A stretch of DNA of 30,166 nt from a virus: positions 1 through 30,166 of IMG/VR virus record IMGVR_UViG_3300026094_000022; one strand, written 5' to 3'. Numbering within the stretch: the stretch's first letter is position 1; each line of letters starts with the position of its first letter. The notes beneath the pieces are model-generated. The model saw nothing but the letters and a program-made list of their open reading frames with translations, did not search any database and had not been told where the DNA came from. Positions 15,946 through 24,400 of the stretch are shown here, in pieces. Both the position numbers and the translations under genes were made by a program.

Positions 15946-17055
15946 TTAGTTGTACATCTGGGTTTTTAGGTTCCCAGTTGCGAGCTCAACGATGCTTTCC
16001 ACACCGTCTTGATTCTGGGAAGCATAAAGTGACCATGTCCCAGGGTCCACCATCCCGATAGTTTTCTGGATGGAATCATAATCAGCAGTAAAGCTAATTG
16101 TCTCAGCTGCAGTATCAAGCGTTACGTCTTCGGCTGGAACTGTATACGTAGTAGTGCCGCTATAGTTCTTTAGTTCAATCTTTGGGGTGAACCCGCTATC
16201 AGGAAAAAAGTTACTTAGGTCTAGACCCAAGCCTTCAGAGGACCAAGAGACATCTCCTCCAACCACAGAAGTCAAGTCAAAATTTTCGTTAGGAGTAAGT
16301 TTTAAAGTCTTTGGAGAGTAGCGACGAGCTCTTGGTCTATCTGTAGAAAATACTTTTGCCTTGCGACGAGCGTTATCTGGGTTTACAACCTTTAAGAAAA
16401 GGTCAATCTCATAGAGACCAGTGCGAAGCTCGTCAATAAACTCTTGGTTGTCAAGGATGGTATAGGAAACGCCTTGACGTGATACAGAGGTTACACGCTG
16501 AGGAAGTTCACAATCCTCGTCCCCTGACCAGAGTCTAGCAAACTCAAGAGCAAGCTTACGAGCTGCCATTTTTCCAGCAACCGGAACTGGTAGCCCGTAA
16601 GAGTAAGTAATTTCTGTATTGCAGGGGGTCCAAGGGGTGCCAGCTCTGACATGTACTGTTGACTTATCTACAAGGTAGTAGCTGCTAGGGTCAATGATTT
16701 TACCTACACGGTTGCGTATTGAGTGAATCTTTGTTACAGGCCCGCCGCGAAGTTTAATTCTCGAGTCTGGTGAAAGGCCGTCAGAAGTAAGCTCTGAGTA
16801 CTCATCGTAATCAGAGGCCGGGATGTTGTAAACATCTCCACCAAAAAGAACAGGACTGTTGGTTTTTTCGGAAGGCCCCATGCGGTTGTTCCGCAGAGTA
16901 CAAATATATCTTTCAGTTACTGTAGTAACTCCCGTATATTTACGGCCCGACATGGCCCAAAGTAGGTTTGAAGCAACTTGAACCGCTTCATCTGCATACT
17001 CGGTAAAGCCGTAGTTACCTAGCTCTTCAGCTGTAATCCATAGATTGCTTGCCAT
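15946..17055 (-). CDS. Head-to-tail adaptor with extra C-terminal beta domain
   Basis: The N-terminal two thirds (about 1-235) match the HK97 gp6 / SPP1 gp15 type of adaptor that binds the portal ring: an N-terminal helical bundle, AVQVASNLLWAMSGRKYTGV near 25, then the arm with IRNRVGKIIDPSSYYL and the helix AARKLALEFARLWSGDEDC. Residues about 250-369 form a separate strand-rich domain not usual for this family, perhaps immunoglobulin-like and exposed. The ATG at 17053-17055 follows AGGAAGAG. A terminator-like hairpin lies just upstream. Confidence 0.75.
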   Translation of the reverse strand: MASNLWITAEELGNYGFTEYADEAVQVASNLLWAMSGRKYTGVTTVTERYICTLRNNRMGPSEKTNSPVLFGGDVYNIPASDYDEYSELTSDGLSPDSRIKLRGGPVTKIHSIRNRVGKIIDPSSYYLVDKSTVHVRAGTPWTPCNTEITYSYGLPVPVAGKMAARKLALEFARLWSGDEDCELPQRVTSVSRQGVSYTILDNQEFIDELRTGLYEIDLFLKVVNPDNARRKAKVFSTDRPRARRYSPKTLKLTPNENFDLTSVVGGDVSWSSEGLGLDLSNFFPDSGFTPKIELKNYSGTTTYTVPAEDVTLDTAAETISFTADYDSIQKTIGMVDPGTWSLYASQNQDGVESIVELATGNLKTQMYN

Positions 17056-17063
17056 TATCTCTT

Positions 17064-17121
17064 CCTAAAAATTACGGGCGATGCACCTGATATCAAGGAT
17101 ACCGCGAGATGCACCGCCCGT
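17064..17121 (-). terminator. Terminator-like hairpin after the major tail protein gene
   Basis: On the transcript ACGGGCGGTGCA (17110-17121) pairs with TGCATCGCCCGT (17074-17085) in a 12-bp stem with one G-U pair. The intervening bases can form a smaller inner stem (GGTATC with GATATC). AATTTTTAGG follows directly, giving five U residues. This looks like a partly efficient rho-independent terminator 13 bases after the major tail stop. It would leave the major tail protein on more transcripts than the connector genes. Confidence 0.65.
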
Positions 17122-17134
17122 GTTAATTTTGGTC

Positions 17135-18166
17135 TTAGTCTTCGTTTGACCTAATTACGTTGTCGAATCCAACCTCTGGGTTGTAATCAACACTGCCTGG
17201 TACATTGTACTGGCCGGTTGAGTCAGAAGGCTTCGAGGACACTACTGCGTCTGCATCAGTTACGGTTACGGCTGGAGCATCAGCTGCAGTCTTAGCGTAT
17301 TTGATGGTTCTGGTAGTAGTTGCGGTAATTGTGTAGGTACCGTTGAAGGTCAAGTCAACACCGGAGACTGTTACTGTCTCACCAACTGTGAAGCCGTGAG
17401 CGGCCTCAAGTGTAAGGATTGCCTCGTTATTTGAGATTTCCTTCTTAGTTACGTTGAAGACTGCACCCTGGTCTAGCTCAGTTACCTGAACAGGGGTGTT
17501 GTTTTCATCGTAAGTATAGAATCCGGTGAGGCCAATTGGAGCCTTTGCTGCACGTGAGTATGAGTAAGGACGCTCTGCTGCAACTGGATACTCCCAGCTG
17601 TTATCAATCCCCGTTGAGAAGTTAGCGTTTCCTAGACCGTAGCCCTCAAAGGTGGTGGCAAGCATGCCGTTCTCAATTACGCGGTCACCAGATAGGCGAA
17701 GCTTTGCGTATGGGAACACCCAGTGGAAGTAAGGAAGAACAGAAGCCTTCTTACCATCTTTAATTGCGTGTGACCAAGCTTCAACGGCTACACCGTTACC
17801 TGATGGGTCATCACCAACACCTGGCGAGGCAAAACCAACTGATTGGTCATTGCCGTTGACGTCCTTGCGCAAGAGTAGCCCGCCAGAGATTAGAGCAGAT
17901 AGCTCTGGGTCTGGTTCGGCGATTGCAAGCTCCATGGTGATACGCTTTAGTGTGTCAGGAGACTTATATGTCACAAAGACAGCACCGTTTGCGTTTTTCT
18001 CGGTAATCTCGTCGCCCTCTTCGTATTCAGGGGTGAATGAGACCCTCATAAAACCGGCTGTTACATAACTGTCTCCAGGTCCGGTTAGTAGGTTTCCAGC
18101 AGCATCTAGGCGGGTGACACGGATAGACACACCCTGAATGCTGGCTGCATATTCTTGAGTAGCCAT
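17135..18166 (-). CDS. Major tail tube protein with C-terminal add-on domain
   Basis: This 343-aa protein matches the major tail proteins of actinophages. The N-terminal region has SIRVTRLDAAGNLLTGPGD, a VTAGFMRVSFTPEYEEGDEI stretch, the KNANG motif, and a helix with DPELSALISGG. Residues 1-230 form the tube domain. Residues about 235-310 form an added beta module (LEAAHGFTVGETVTVSGVD, then FNGTYTITATTTR) that resembles modules in the hub and fibre and probably decorates the tail outside. An AAGGAG site precedes the ATG. The gene sits before the connector genes, an unusual order, and is followed by a terminator-like hairpin. Confidence 0.82.
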   Translation of the reverse strand: MATQEYAASIQGVSIRVTRLDAAGNLLTGPGDSYVTAGFMRVSFTPEYEEGDEITEKNANGAVFVTYKSPDTLKRITMELAIAEPDPELSALISGGLLLRKDVNGNDQSVGFASPGVGDDPSGNGVAVEAWSHAIKDGKKASVLPYFHWVFPYAKLRLSGDRVIENGMLATTFEGYGLGNANFSTGIDNSWEYPVAAERPYSYSRAAKAPIGLTGFYTYDENNTPVQVTELDQGAVFNVTKKEISNNEAILTLEAAHGFTVGETVTVSGVDLTFNGTYTITATTTRTIKYAKTAADAPAVTVTDADAVVSSKPSDSTGQYNVPGSVDYNPEVGFDNVIRSNED

Positions 18167-18191
18167 TTAGCTATTCTCCTTATTTCTTTGG

Positions 18192-19070
18192 TTAGGCCGT
18201 CAAATCAACTCTGGCGGCTAGGTGGATGGATGTGTCAAAGTGAACCGAAGCACTTCGGAACGCTTTGATACGCATGTCATTTTGATTACCTGACACGTCA
18301 TACCCTTGGGCTAGAGTGTCGTTTACTACTTCCGAAGCGCCTAGATGTATTGCTAAGTGTCCAGAAGCGTAAATCCATTTATTAATGTCCGAAGCGTCTG
18401 CACCAGATGCTCCAACAGGACCGTCTCCGTTGTATCCGGCCCCGATAATAACAGGAGAACCAAGTCGGGTAACAATCATGTTTTCTTTTTTATCAAACTG
18501 CAAAGCAGTTTTTAAGATAGAAGCAACGTCCGCGCTCATGTGAATATATGGTTGCTCCCCGAGAGGTGACAAAGAACGGGCTTTGTGTTCTACTAGAGCA
18601 AGTGCCCTCTCTGCTGAAAGCGCATTGCCCGAATCTAAAGTTGTTACGGTGCTTGCATCTCTAAGATAAGGGTTACCAAGAGTTTCTCCTTGAGTAACTG
18701 CACCTGACCATAGCTCAGTCTCAACGGCTTTCTGAGTAGCAGCATCTAGCTGCTTAAGGACTCTTTCGAATCTATCTTGACCTACTAGACCAAAAGTAGA
18801 ATCTGTATCTTCTACCTCGATGAAGAATGGCTTTACATCAATAAATCTTGCAGGTTTGGTTGTAGCAGCATAGACATCTTCTATTGTACTGTCTGTGTCA
18901 TCAATGTTTCGTAAAGCTGTTGGCTCAGCGTAAAATTCTTGTGCGTATCCGCGGACCCAGCGCTCTTGGTTGGCCGTAGCGGTATAAGTCTCGGGCTTGA
19001 TAATGCTGAATAGGCCCGACTTGCTCGGGTTCAGTTCTGGTGCTGTAAATACACCGTTTTCGAAAGCCAT
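18192..19070 (-). CDS. Second capsid-like protein, possible pentamer (vertex) subunit
   Basis: This 292-aa protein lies right after the major capsid gene and looks like an HK97-fold protein. It has an N-terminal arm, strands with PARFIDVKPFFIEVE, a long spine-like helix (RFERVLKQLDAATQKAVETE) followed by LW-S-G, an internal domain with YIHMSADVASILKTALQ, and C-terminal strands. Some actinophages encode separate hexamer and pentamer capsid proteins side by side, and this protein fits the smaller pentamer type. It lacks a scaffold-like extension. A decoration or minor capsid role is the alternative. The start has AGGA at suitable spacing. Confidence 0.6.
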   Translation of the reverse strand: MAFENGVFTAPELNPSKSGLFSIIKPETYTATANQERWVRGYAQEFYAEPTALRNIDDTDSTIEDVYAATTKPARFIDVKPFFIEVEDTDSTFGLVGQDRFERVLKQLDAATQKAVETELWSGAVTQGETLGNPYLRDASTVTTLDSGNALSAERALALVEHKARSLSPLGEQPYIHMSADVASILKTALQFDKKENMIVTRLGSPVIIGAGYNGDGPVGASGADASDINKWIYASGHLAIHLGASEVVNDTLAQGYDVSGNQNDMRIKAFRSASVHFDTSIHLAARVDLTA

Positions 19071-19106
19071 TTATAGGTCCTGTCTTAAATCTAAGTTTGT
19101 TGGGTA

Positions 19107-19140
19107 GGGAGTGCCCGGGACCGGAGCCCCGAGCACCCCC
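19107..19140 (-). other. Strong RNA hairpin after the major capsid gene
   Basis: The transcript can form a 13-bp GC-rich stem: 19128-19140 pairs with 19107-19119, with two G-U pairs and an 8-base loop. It begins 17 bases after the capsid stop. No U run follows (the next bases read TACCCAACAAAC), so it is not a standard terminator. A 3' barrier protecting capsid mRNA from decay, or a partial attenuator, is more likely. Confidence 0.6.
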
Positions 19141-19157
19141 TAGAGCACTATTTTATT

Positions 19158-21341
19158 TTAGAGCTCAATAGCGGCTGCGGTTGCGCCACCAGTGGTGTCA
19201 CGGAGAGCAGCTGCTACACCGTTGACACTAATGGTTGATGTCACCTTCAGTGACTCGACTCCAACGAACGCTACGTTCTCGAAGGTCTCAACGAACATCT
19301 TGTAGTCGTTGGTTCCAACAAGTGAGCTGTCGCGGATGATACCTAGGTCTAGAGTTCCACCATCCAAGAATAGGAAGCTTCCCTCTGCGAACAGGTACCA
19401 GTCGAATGAGTCTGCAAACTCGTTAAGAGCTCCAGTACCCTGCGCACCGAATGGGTTTCCGTCCAAGGTTGGCACTAGGTCTACACCAACATTTGCTAGG
19501 TAACCGGTAATCTCCGACTGCGATACAGCCAAAGTTCCGTCACCTGGCATTGACAAGGTCAAGTCCGCTGCCATCGCGTCATATACCCAGGCAGGAATAA
19601 CTGCCTTCAAGCGTGTGCTTGGGTCTAGGCGGTGACGTGAACGGTAACCGGTTGCTGCGCGACGTAGCTGTACCAAGAAGTCACGGCCGAAGCCAATTAG
19701 GCTTGAGGTGGTAACTGCGGTTGAAGCTGCACCAATCTTGCTTAGCAAGTTAGCCTCTGCCTCACGTGCGTGCTGTACCAGACCTAGCTCGTTGTGACGA
19801 GCAATCAACTCTGGGTATGCACGAGTCATGAGGTTACCGAACTGCATCTGTAGAGTAATAGCGTCAGTTGACACTGTGTTCTCTGCAGCAGCGGTTACGG
19901 TGTAGCTGGTTTTTGCTGCTGGGTCTGGGCTATCGGCCGCATCGTTTGCAGCAGTCCAGACACCAACGGCGTCAGCATATGTACCGTCAGCGAACTGAGG
20001 TGGTGTTACAAAGCGGATACCGCCACGGTCAGCCTGGAAACGTGGCAACATGTCACGAACCGGGCGAACGGTGGTTGAACCGACACTGTAGATGTCGTAC
20101 TGAACCTCGACAGGTGCGGCGTGTCCACCGGAAGCGGTTAGGGCTTCCTGTCCAACAACGGCCTCAATTTTAGCCTGGTTCTCTAGCGGGTCAGTACCGA
20201 GGAAACGCTCCTCTGGGTACTGGGTTGAGAAAGATGCAACGATGTGCTGCTCTCCATCTCCTCCGTTGACACGACGTAGGCCGTGCAGACGCTTTTCCAT
20301 AGCGGCTGACACCTCACTCATGTCCTTCATTTCGGTGCCTGCCGTGTAGCCAGGAATGTCAGCACCAGCAGTGATTGCTACTGGGGCTTCGGTTACCTGA
20401 ACAACGGGACGGCGGTCAGCAGGAGCTTCAAAGTTCTCCTCAGCAGATGCAGTCACTGTAGCCTGCCCTTCCTCTACCTCTTCGGTAGCGTTAGATAGTT
20501 CAATTGTTGTTTCTTGTTCGGTTGAAGCTTCTGCTTCTTCCACAACCTCAGCTGAAAGCTCAGCCTCTGGTTCACTTTCGCTTGAGAGCTCGCTTGCTTC
20601 CTCAGCGGCAGCTTCTACGGTCTCCTCCTCGGCGGAAGCTTCAGCTTCTACCTCGGTCTCAACAGCAGCTTCTGCAACCTCTTCGGTAGCTAGCTCAGTC
20701 TCTGTGGAGTCTTCAGTTACTTCTTCTGACTCGGTTGATAGTTCTGAACCTTCGTCCTGAACAGTCGATGCTTCTTCGGATTCGGAGGCAGCCTCGGACT
20801 TGTCGTCCTCGTCCTCGTCCTCGTCCTCTGACTTGTCGTATCCCAATTCCGTGGTTGAAGCCTCAGACATTTCGTCCTCGTCCTCGTCCTCGTCTGAATC
20901 CATACCAGCTTCTGTTTCCTCTTCAGCCTCGTCCTCTTCTGAGTCCATAGCTGCTTCGGCGTCTTCTGGCATTTCTTCTTTGGTTTCCTCTTCTGGATTT
21001 TCATCCATAGATTTCTCCATTTCCTCGGTCTCGGGCTCCATTTCCATTTTATCCATGGCAGCCTCTTCCTCTCCAGCCGCCTCGCTCTCGCCCTTGACAC
21101 GAGCGGTTGCTTCAGCAGCTTTAGCCGCCAGCTCGGCAGCCAATGTCTCACGGCGAGACAACTCGGCGCGAACCATGTCAAGAGAGTCGGCTAGCGACGT
21201 CATAGCATCAACTGTCTCAGGAGACGGGTCTTCACCCTCAACCATCTCAAACTGGCTGACAATATCGTCTTGTAGCTCAGCGACTTGTTCGTCGCTTAGC
21301 TCAGCGATAGTGTCAAGCTGAGTTTTAATTTGGTCGTACAC
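19158..21341 (-). CDS. Major capsid protein (HK97 fold) with long acidic scaffold-like N-terminus
   Basis: The last 390 or so residues are an HK97-type major capsid protein: FSTQYPEERFLG, a loop region with RPVRDMLPRFQADRGGIRFV, a spine helix (HNELGLVQHAREAEANLLSK), then RLKAVIPAWVYDAMAADL and DWYLFAEGSFLFLDGGTLDL. Before it, about 80-325 is extremely acidic and low in complexity (Glu, Asp, Ser, Ala), preceded by a helix (QLDTIAELSDEQVAELQDD). This part probably works as a built-in scaffold (delta domain) removed by the protease encoded upstream. I choose GTG at 21339-21341 because AGGAGGT precedes it; the upstream TTG at 21401 has no ribosome site. The resulting protein is 727 aa. A 133-base gap precedes it with no confident promoter. 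Confidence 0.9.
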   Translation of the reverse strand: MYDQIKTQLDTIAELSDEQVAELQDDIVSQFEMVEGEDPSPETVDAMTSLADSLDMVRAELSRRETLAAELAAKAAEATARVKGESEAAGEEEAAMDKMEMEPETEEMEKSMDENPEEETKEEMPEDAEAAMDSEEDEAEEETEAGMDSDEDEDEDEMSEASTTELGYDKSEDEDEDEDDKSEAASESEEASTVQDEGSELSTESEEVTEDSTETELATEEVAEAAVETEVEAEASAEEETVEAAAEEASELSSESEPEAELSAEVVEEAEASTEQETTIELSNATEEVEEGQATVTASAEENFEAPADRRPVVQVTEAPVAITAGADIPGYTAGTEMKDMSEVSAAMEKRLHGLRRVNGGDGEQHIVASFSTQYPEERFLGTDPLENQAKIEAVVGQEALTASGGHAAPVEVQYDIYSVGSTTVRPVRDMLPRFQADRGGIRFVTPPQFADGTYADAVGVWTAANDAADSPDPAAKTSYTVTAAAENTVSTDAITLQMQFGNLMTRAYPELIARHNELGLVQHAREAEANLLSKIGAASTAVTTSSLIGFGRDFLVQLRRAATGYRSRHRLDPSTRLKAVIPAWVYDAMAADLTLSMPGDGTLAVSQSEITGYLANVGVDLVPTLDGNPFGAQGTGALNEFADSFDWYLFAEGSFLFLDGGTLDLGIIRDSSLVGTNDYKMFVETFENVAFVGVESLKVTSTISVNGVAAALRDTTGGATAAAIEL
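20805..20828 (-). repeat. Tandem hexamer GAGGAC x4 (Glu-Asp repeat)
   Basis: Four perfect tandem copies of the coding-strand hexamer GAGGAC encode part of an alternating Glu-Asp run in the capsid N-terminus. A second run of three copies lies at 20874-20891. Such microrepeats can change length by slippage, and the encoded scaffold region would tolerate this. Confidence 0.75.
20874..20891 (-). repeat. Tandem hexamer GAGGAC x3 (Glu-Asp repeat)
   Basis: Three perfect tandem copies of the same hexamer as at 20805-20828, again encoding Glu-Asp repeats in the acidic capsid N-terminus. The two runs are separated by about 45 bases and the surrounding protein segments are similar, which suggests a local duplication. 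Confidence 0.7.
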
Positions 21342-21344
21342 TGT

Positions 21345-21351
21345 ACCTCCT
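21345..21351 (-). promoter_or_regulatory. Strong ribosome binding site for the major capsid gene
   Basis: The minus strand reads AGGAGGT, a full anti-16S match, then ACA and a GTG. Spacing is slightly short, but no other start codon lies nearby in frame. This supports GTG at 21339-21341 rather than the longer TTG start. Confidence 0.65.
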
Positions 21352-21474
21352 AGGCCAGTTTCGGTTAATGGACGTCGTAACGCCCTATGATTTACAATCA
21401 AGGTCAGGGACTTAGACGTAGCAAAGACGTCAAGGCACTAAACCTAATGTAATTTTACCGTATATTTTAGGGCA

Positions 21475-24400
21475 CTAGTTAAGGAGGCGGAGTAATTTAC
21501 TCATCTCGGACTGCACCTCACCCTGGGAGAACAGGTCTCCACCTGACATATATGTTTTAAGCTTGTCCGTAGCTATAGCAGCGTCTTCTTTTCCAATCTT
21601 GCTTTCAACCCTGTTAACCATTCCCTCAATTAGGTCTTTTAGACCTGAAGGGAGGTCACTGTACTTAATTTTTTCTGCATCTTTACCAAAAGGTAGGGGT
21701 AAGTTAGAGATTGCTTTACCTAATTCGGCGGCCGTAGCCCTGACGTTTCCTAGAGCTTCCGGGTTAAGGGCTTTGGTGTCTAATCTGTCTAACATAACTA
21801 GTAGGTCAGACCCTGCGGCAGCAGAACGGACGTAGTCTCCAGCAAAATCAAGGTTGTAAGCTTCCTCGGCTTTTTCTAGAGCTTTCTGAGCACCTGAAAC
21901 ACCTAAATCTTGCTTTAGCCTAGCTAACACCTTGCGGTATTTACCTTTAGCATCACGAGGTTGGTTAACGCCGGAGATATACTTTTCGCGTCCCTCTTCA
22001 GGGTCGAAATCTCCTCCCCGGCCTTCAGCTTTTTTTAATTCTTCTTCCTCGTCGGCTGCCTTCTTAGCATCGCGGAGCTGTCTATTGTCTTCCTCGTCAG
22101 GCTCTGCAAACTCAGAAGAAGCCGAAGCTGTTATGCCCCACTCTTCTGGAATCATATCTTCGCGGTCTAAATCACGAGCACGCTTAACAATGTGCCTTTT
22201 TGCTTTATCAATGTCCTTAGCCCTACCATGAGCCTGAATAGCATCTTTCAAATCTTCAGTATCAGCTATAGGAAATGAGCCATCTGGAAGAGCTTTACCT
22301 TCTTCGGCGTATTTTTCGCGAGTTTCTTCGGTATAGTCCTTAAACTCTGAAGCGCTTAGCTCAGAGATTCTGTTCCTCATCTGAGCAACTTTAAACTCGG
22401 CAATATCTGACCTTGAGTATGAATCAAGCCTCTTTTTTGCCTTAGCTGCTCTTTCGCGCAAATCAGGCGTAGAGTGTGCTAGCTGTGAGAGCTTATCCGC
22501 TCTGGTGCTTAGCGTGGTGACTGCTTCAGATTTCATCATGGCAAAGAAGCTAGCGCCAGCGGCAACTAGTGCAAGTACCTCTCCCGATGCGACCATTGCA
22601 CGTGCAACTGGGAAACCTGGAACATTTACCTGACAAACAGCAACAAGTTCAAGAGCTCCGCCGATTGGTCGCCAGTCTCCAGATGGGGCCGAGGCACGCA
22701 GTGCCCGCACTTCACTCTCCCCAACGTTTGGACGCAGTGAACCTGATACCCAAATGCCGAACTCGTCTTCTCCTGCATGTACATCAGCAATTGCCGAAGC
22801 TGTGTCATCGTAATGCTTAGCTGCATCTTCTGCACTTGCACTTAAGGGGGCGTGCCCGCCTGCCAAGGTTAGCTGTCCGACTGGAACATCCTTACCTGCA
22901 TCGGTGTGGACAACTCCAGTGTGGAAATATGCGTACTTGCTCCGTGAGCGCGGTGGCTTAGTTGAACGTGGCAATCCGATGTGGCTAACGTGCCATGCAG
23001 CAATATGCCCATAGATGTGGCCACTAGGGTCAACAGTCAGAGGGGTTGGCTTTGTCAGTCCAGGATTTTCGAACCAACCCTGTGGTGGAGTAACTGGGAT
23101 TTCTCCAGCTAGGTATCCAGAAGCAGCTAGTGGCTCTAGATTAGTGAACTCATCCATTGACTCTTCGTAGAGTCCATCTTTCGGGGTCACGTCGTCCTCC
23201 TGATACCCAGATTGTTGAATAGAAATAGAGCATTCTTGGAATGCGGGCTTAGCTACAATTGTAGCAGCCATGACCCTGGCCTTATTGATAATCAGCTTGT
23301 CCTTGCCCATCTCGCTGTCTTCAGCATTTTCAGATTTTTCTTCCTTTGCCTCAAATTGGTCTAGGTCAGCTGAAACTCCATGGAGGAACCCGTGCTTAAC
23401 CATTCGTTCGGCTTCGCGGCCATAGGGGCCGGTGTCGAACACTCCATATGCGTTTCCAATACCTTTATCGGTTTTTTCCATATAGTCAATTCGACCAACT
23501 ACTACAGAACCGTCATGACCAGAGCCAGTTTTAATCTGCCATAGAAGCGGAACAGGCAGGTCTCTTACACCAATTGCACCCTTTTTAAATCTACGACCAT
23601 CTCCAGAGTCTGCTTCTTCGGGGATAACTAGAGGAATGTAAAACTTTGCACCCTCTTTTTCCCTGCGCGCACTTGCTCGGAGAGCTACTTTCTCACGCGC
23701 ATCTTCAGCTCTTGCTCGGAGTTCGCTCTGTTTTAAAATGATGGAGTCTAGTTGCTCGACGCTTTTAAACATAGCGCTCGAAAGGAGGCTCTTTTTTCCA
23801 ACGTTATATTTACTGCCAGTGTAGACACCTGTCATTTCTTTGTGGCGAAGCTGACAATATCCTTTTGCACGTGGCCCCATGTATTTAGAAAGATAGCGTA
23901 CACAACGGGTCCAATCTCCAGGGGTATTCCACATAATCTTTGCGCCACCGATTCCACGGGTCCAATAACGGCGAAGATTCTCTGCGTTACCGCGGTTGCG
24001 GTCCAACCCACCGGCAGCAACAATACTGGTTACGTTCTTTTTCCAATACTCAAGCAATACGCCTGAAGCTGTTACGCTCTTCTCGTCAACTTGCTTTAGA
24101 ACATCATTTAAAACTTCTTTTTCATCTAGCTCCACTACAGGCGGTGGGGTGGCTGACTTAAGGTCTGCCATTATTTGGTCGTTACGTACCCACTCGCCTT
24201 CTTTGCGCTCATACACAACAGGAGCTGTAGATTCTTTTGTTTCGGGGACAATGGCAACTAAGTCCATAACTGCACTAAGGTCGTCGGGGGAGACTAGAGC
24301 TAGATATTTAGCGGGAATGTCAGTTTCTTCTGGCGTCTGAGTAGCAGCAGCTGTAACAGCTGGCTTAAACTTTTTACGCTGGTCCAGAACATATGCGTCC

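Noticed and set aside
20504-20950. Low-complexity plus-strand frames and a CRISPR-like look to the repeats
   Set aside because: The repeats are in-phase coding hexamers without spacers and encode Glu-Asp runs; nothing resembles a CRISPR array.
20800-21321. Plus-strand 173-aa Ser-rich open frame
   Set aside because: It is the complement of the acidic capsid region; Glu/Asp codons read backwards become Ser codons. It has no ribosome site and no independent features.
21399-21401. TTG as start of the major capsid gene
   Set aside because: No ribosome site precedes it, whereas a full AGGAGGT lies just before the GTG 60 bases downstream in the same frame.
21342-21474. Possible promoter upstream of the major capsid gene (minus-strand TTGACG)
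   Set aside because: No convincing -10 element follows at 16-18 bases. The gap may hold a leader, but I cannot support a promoter.
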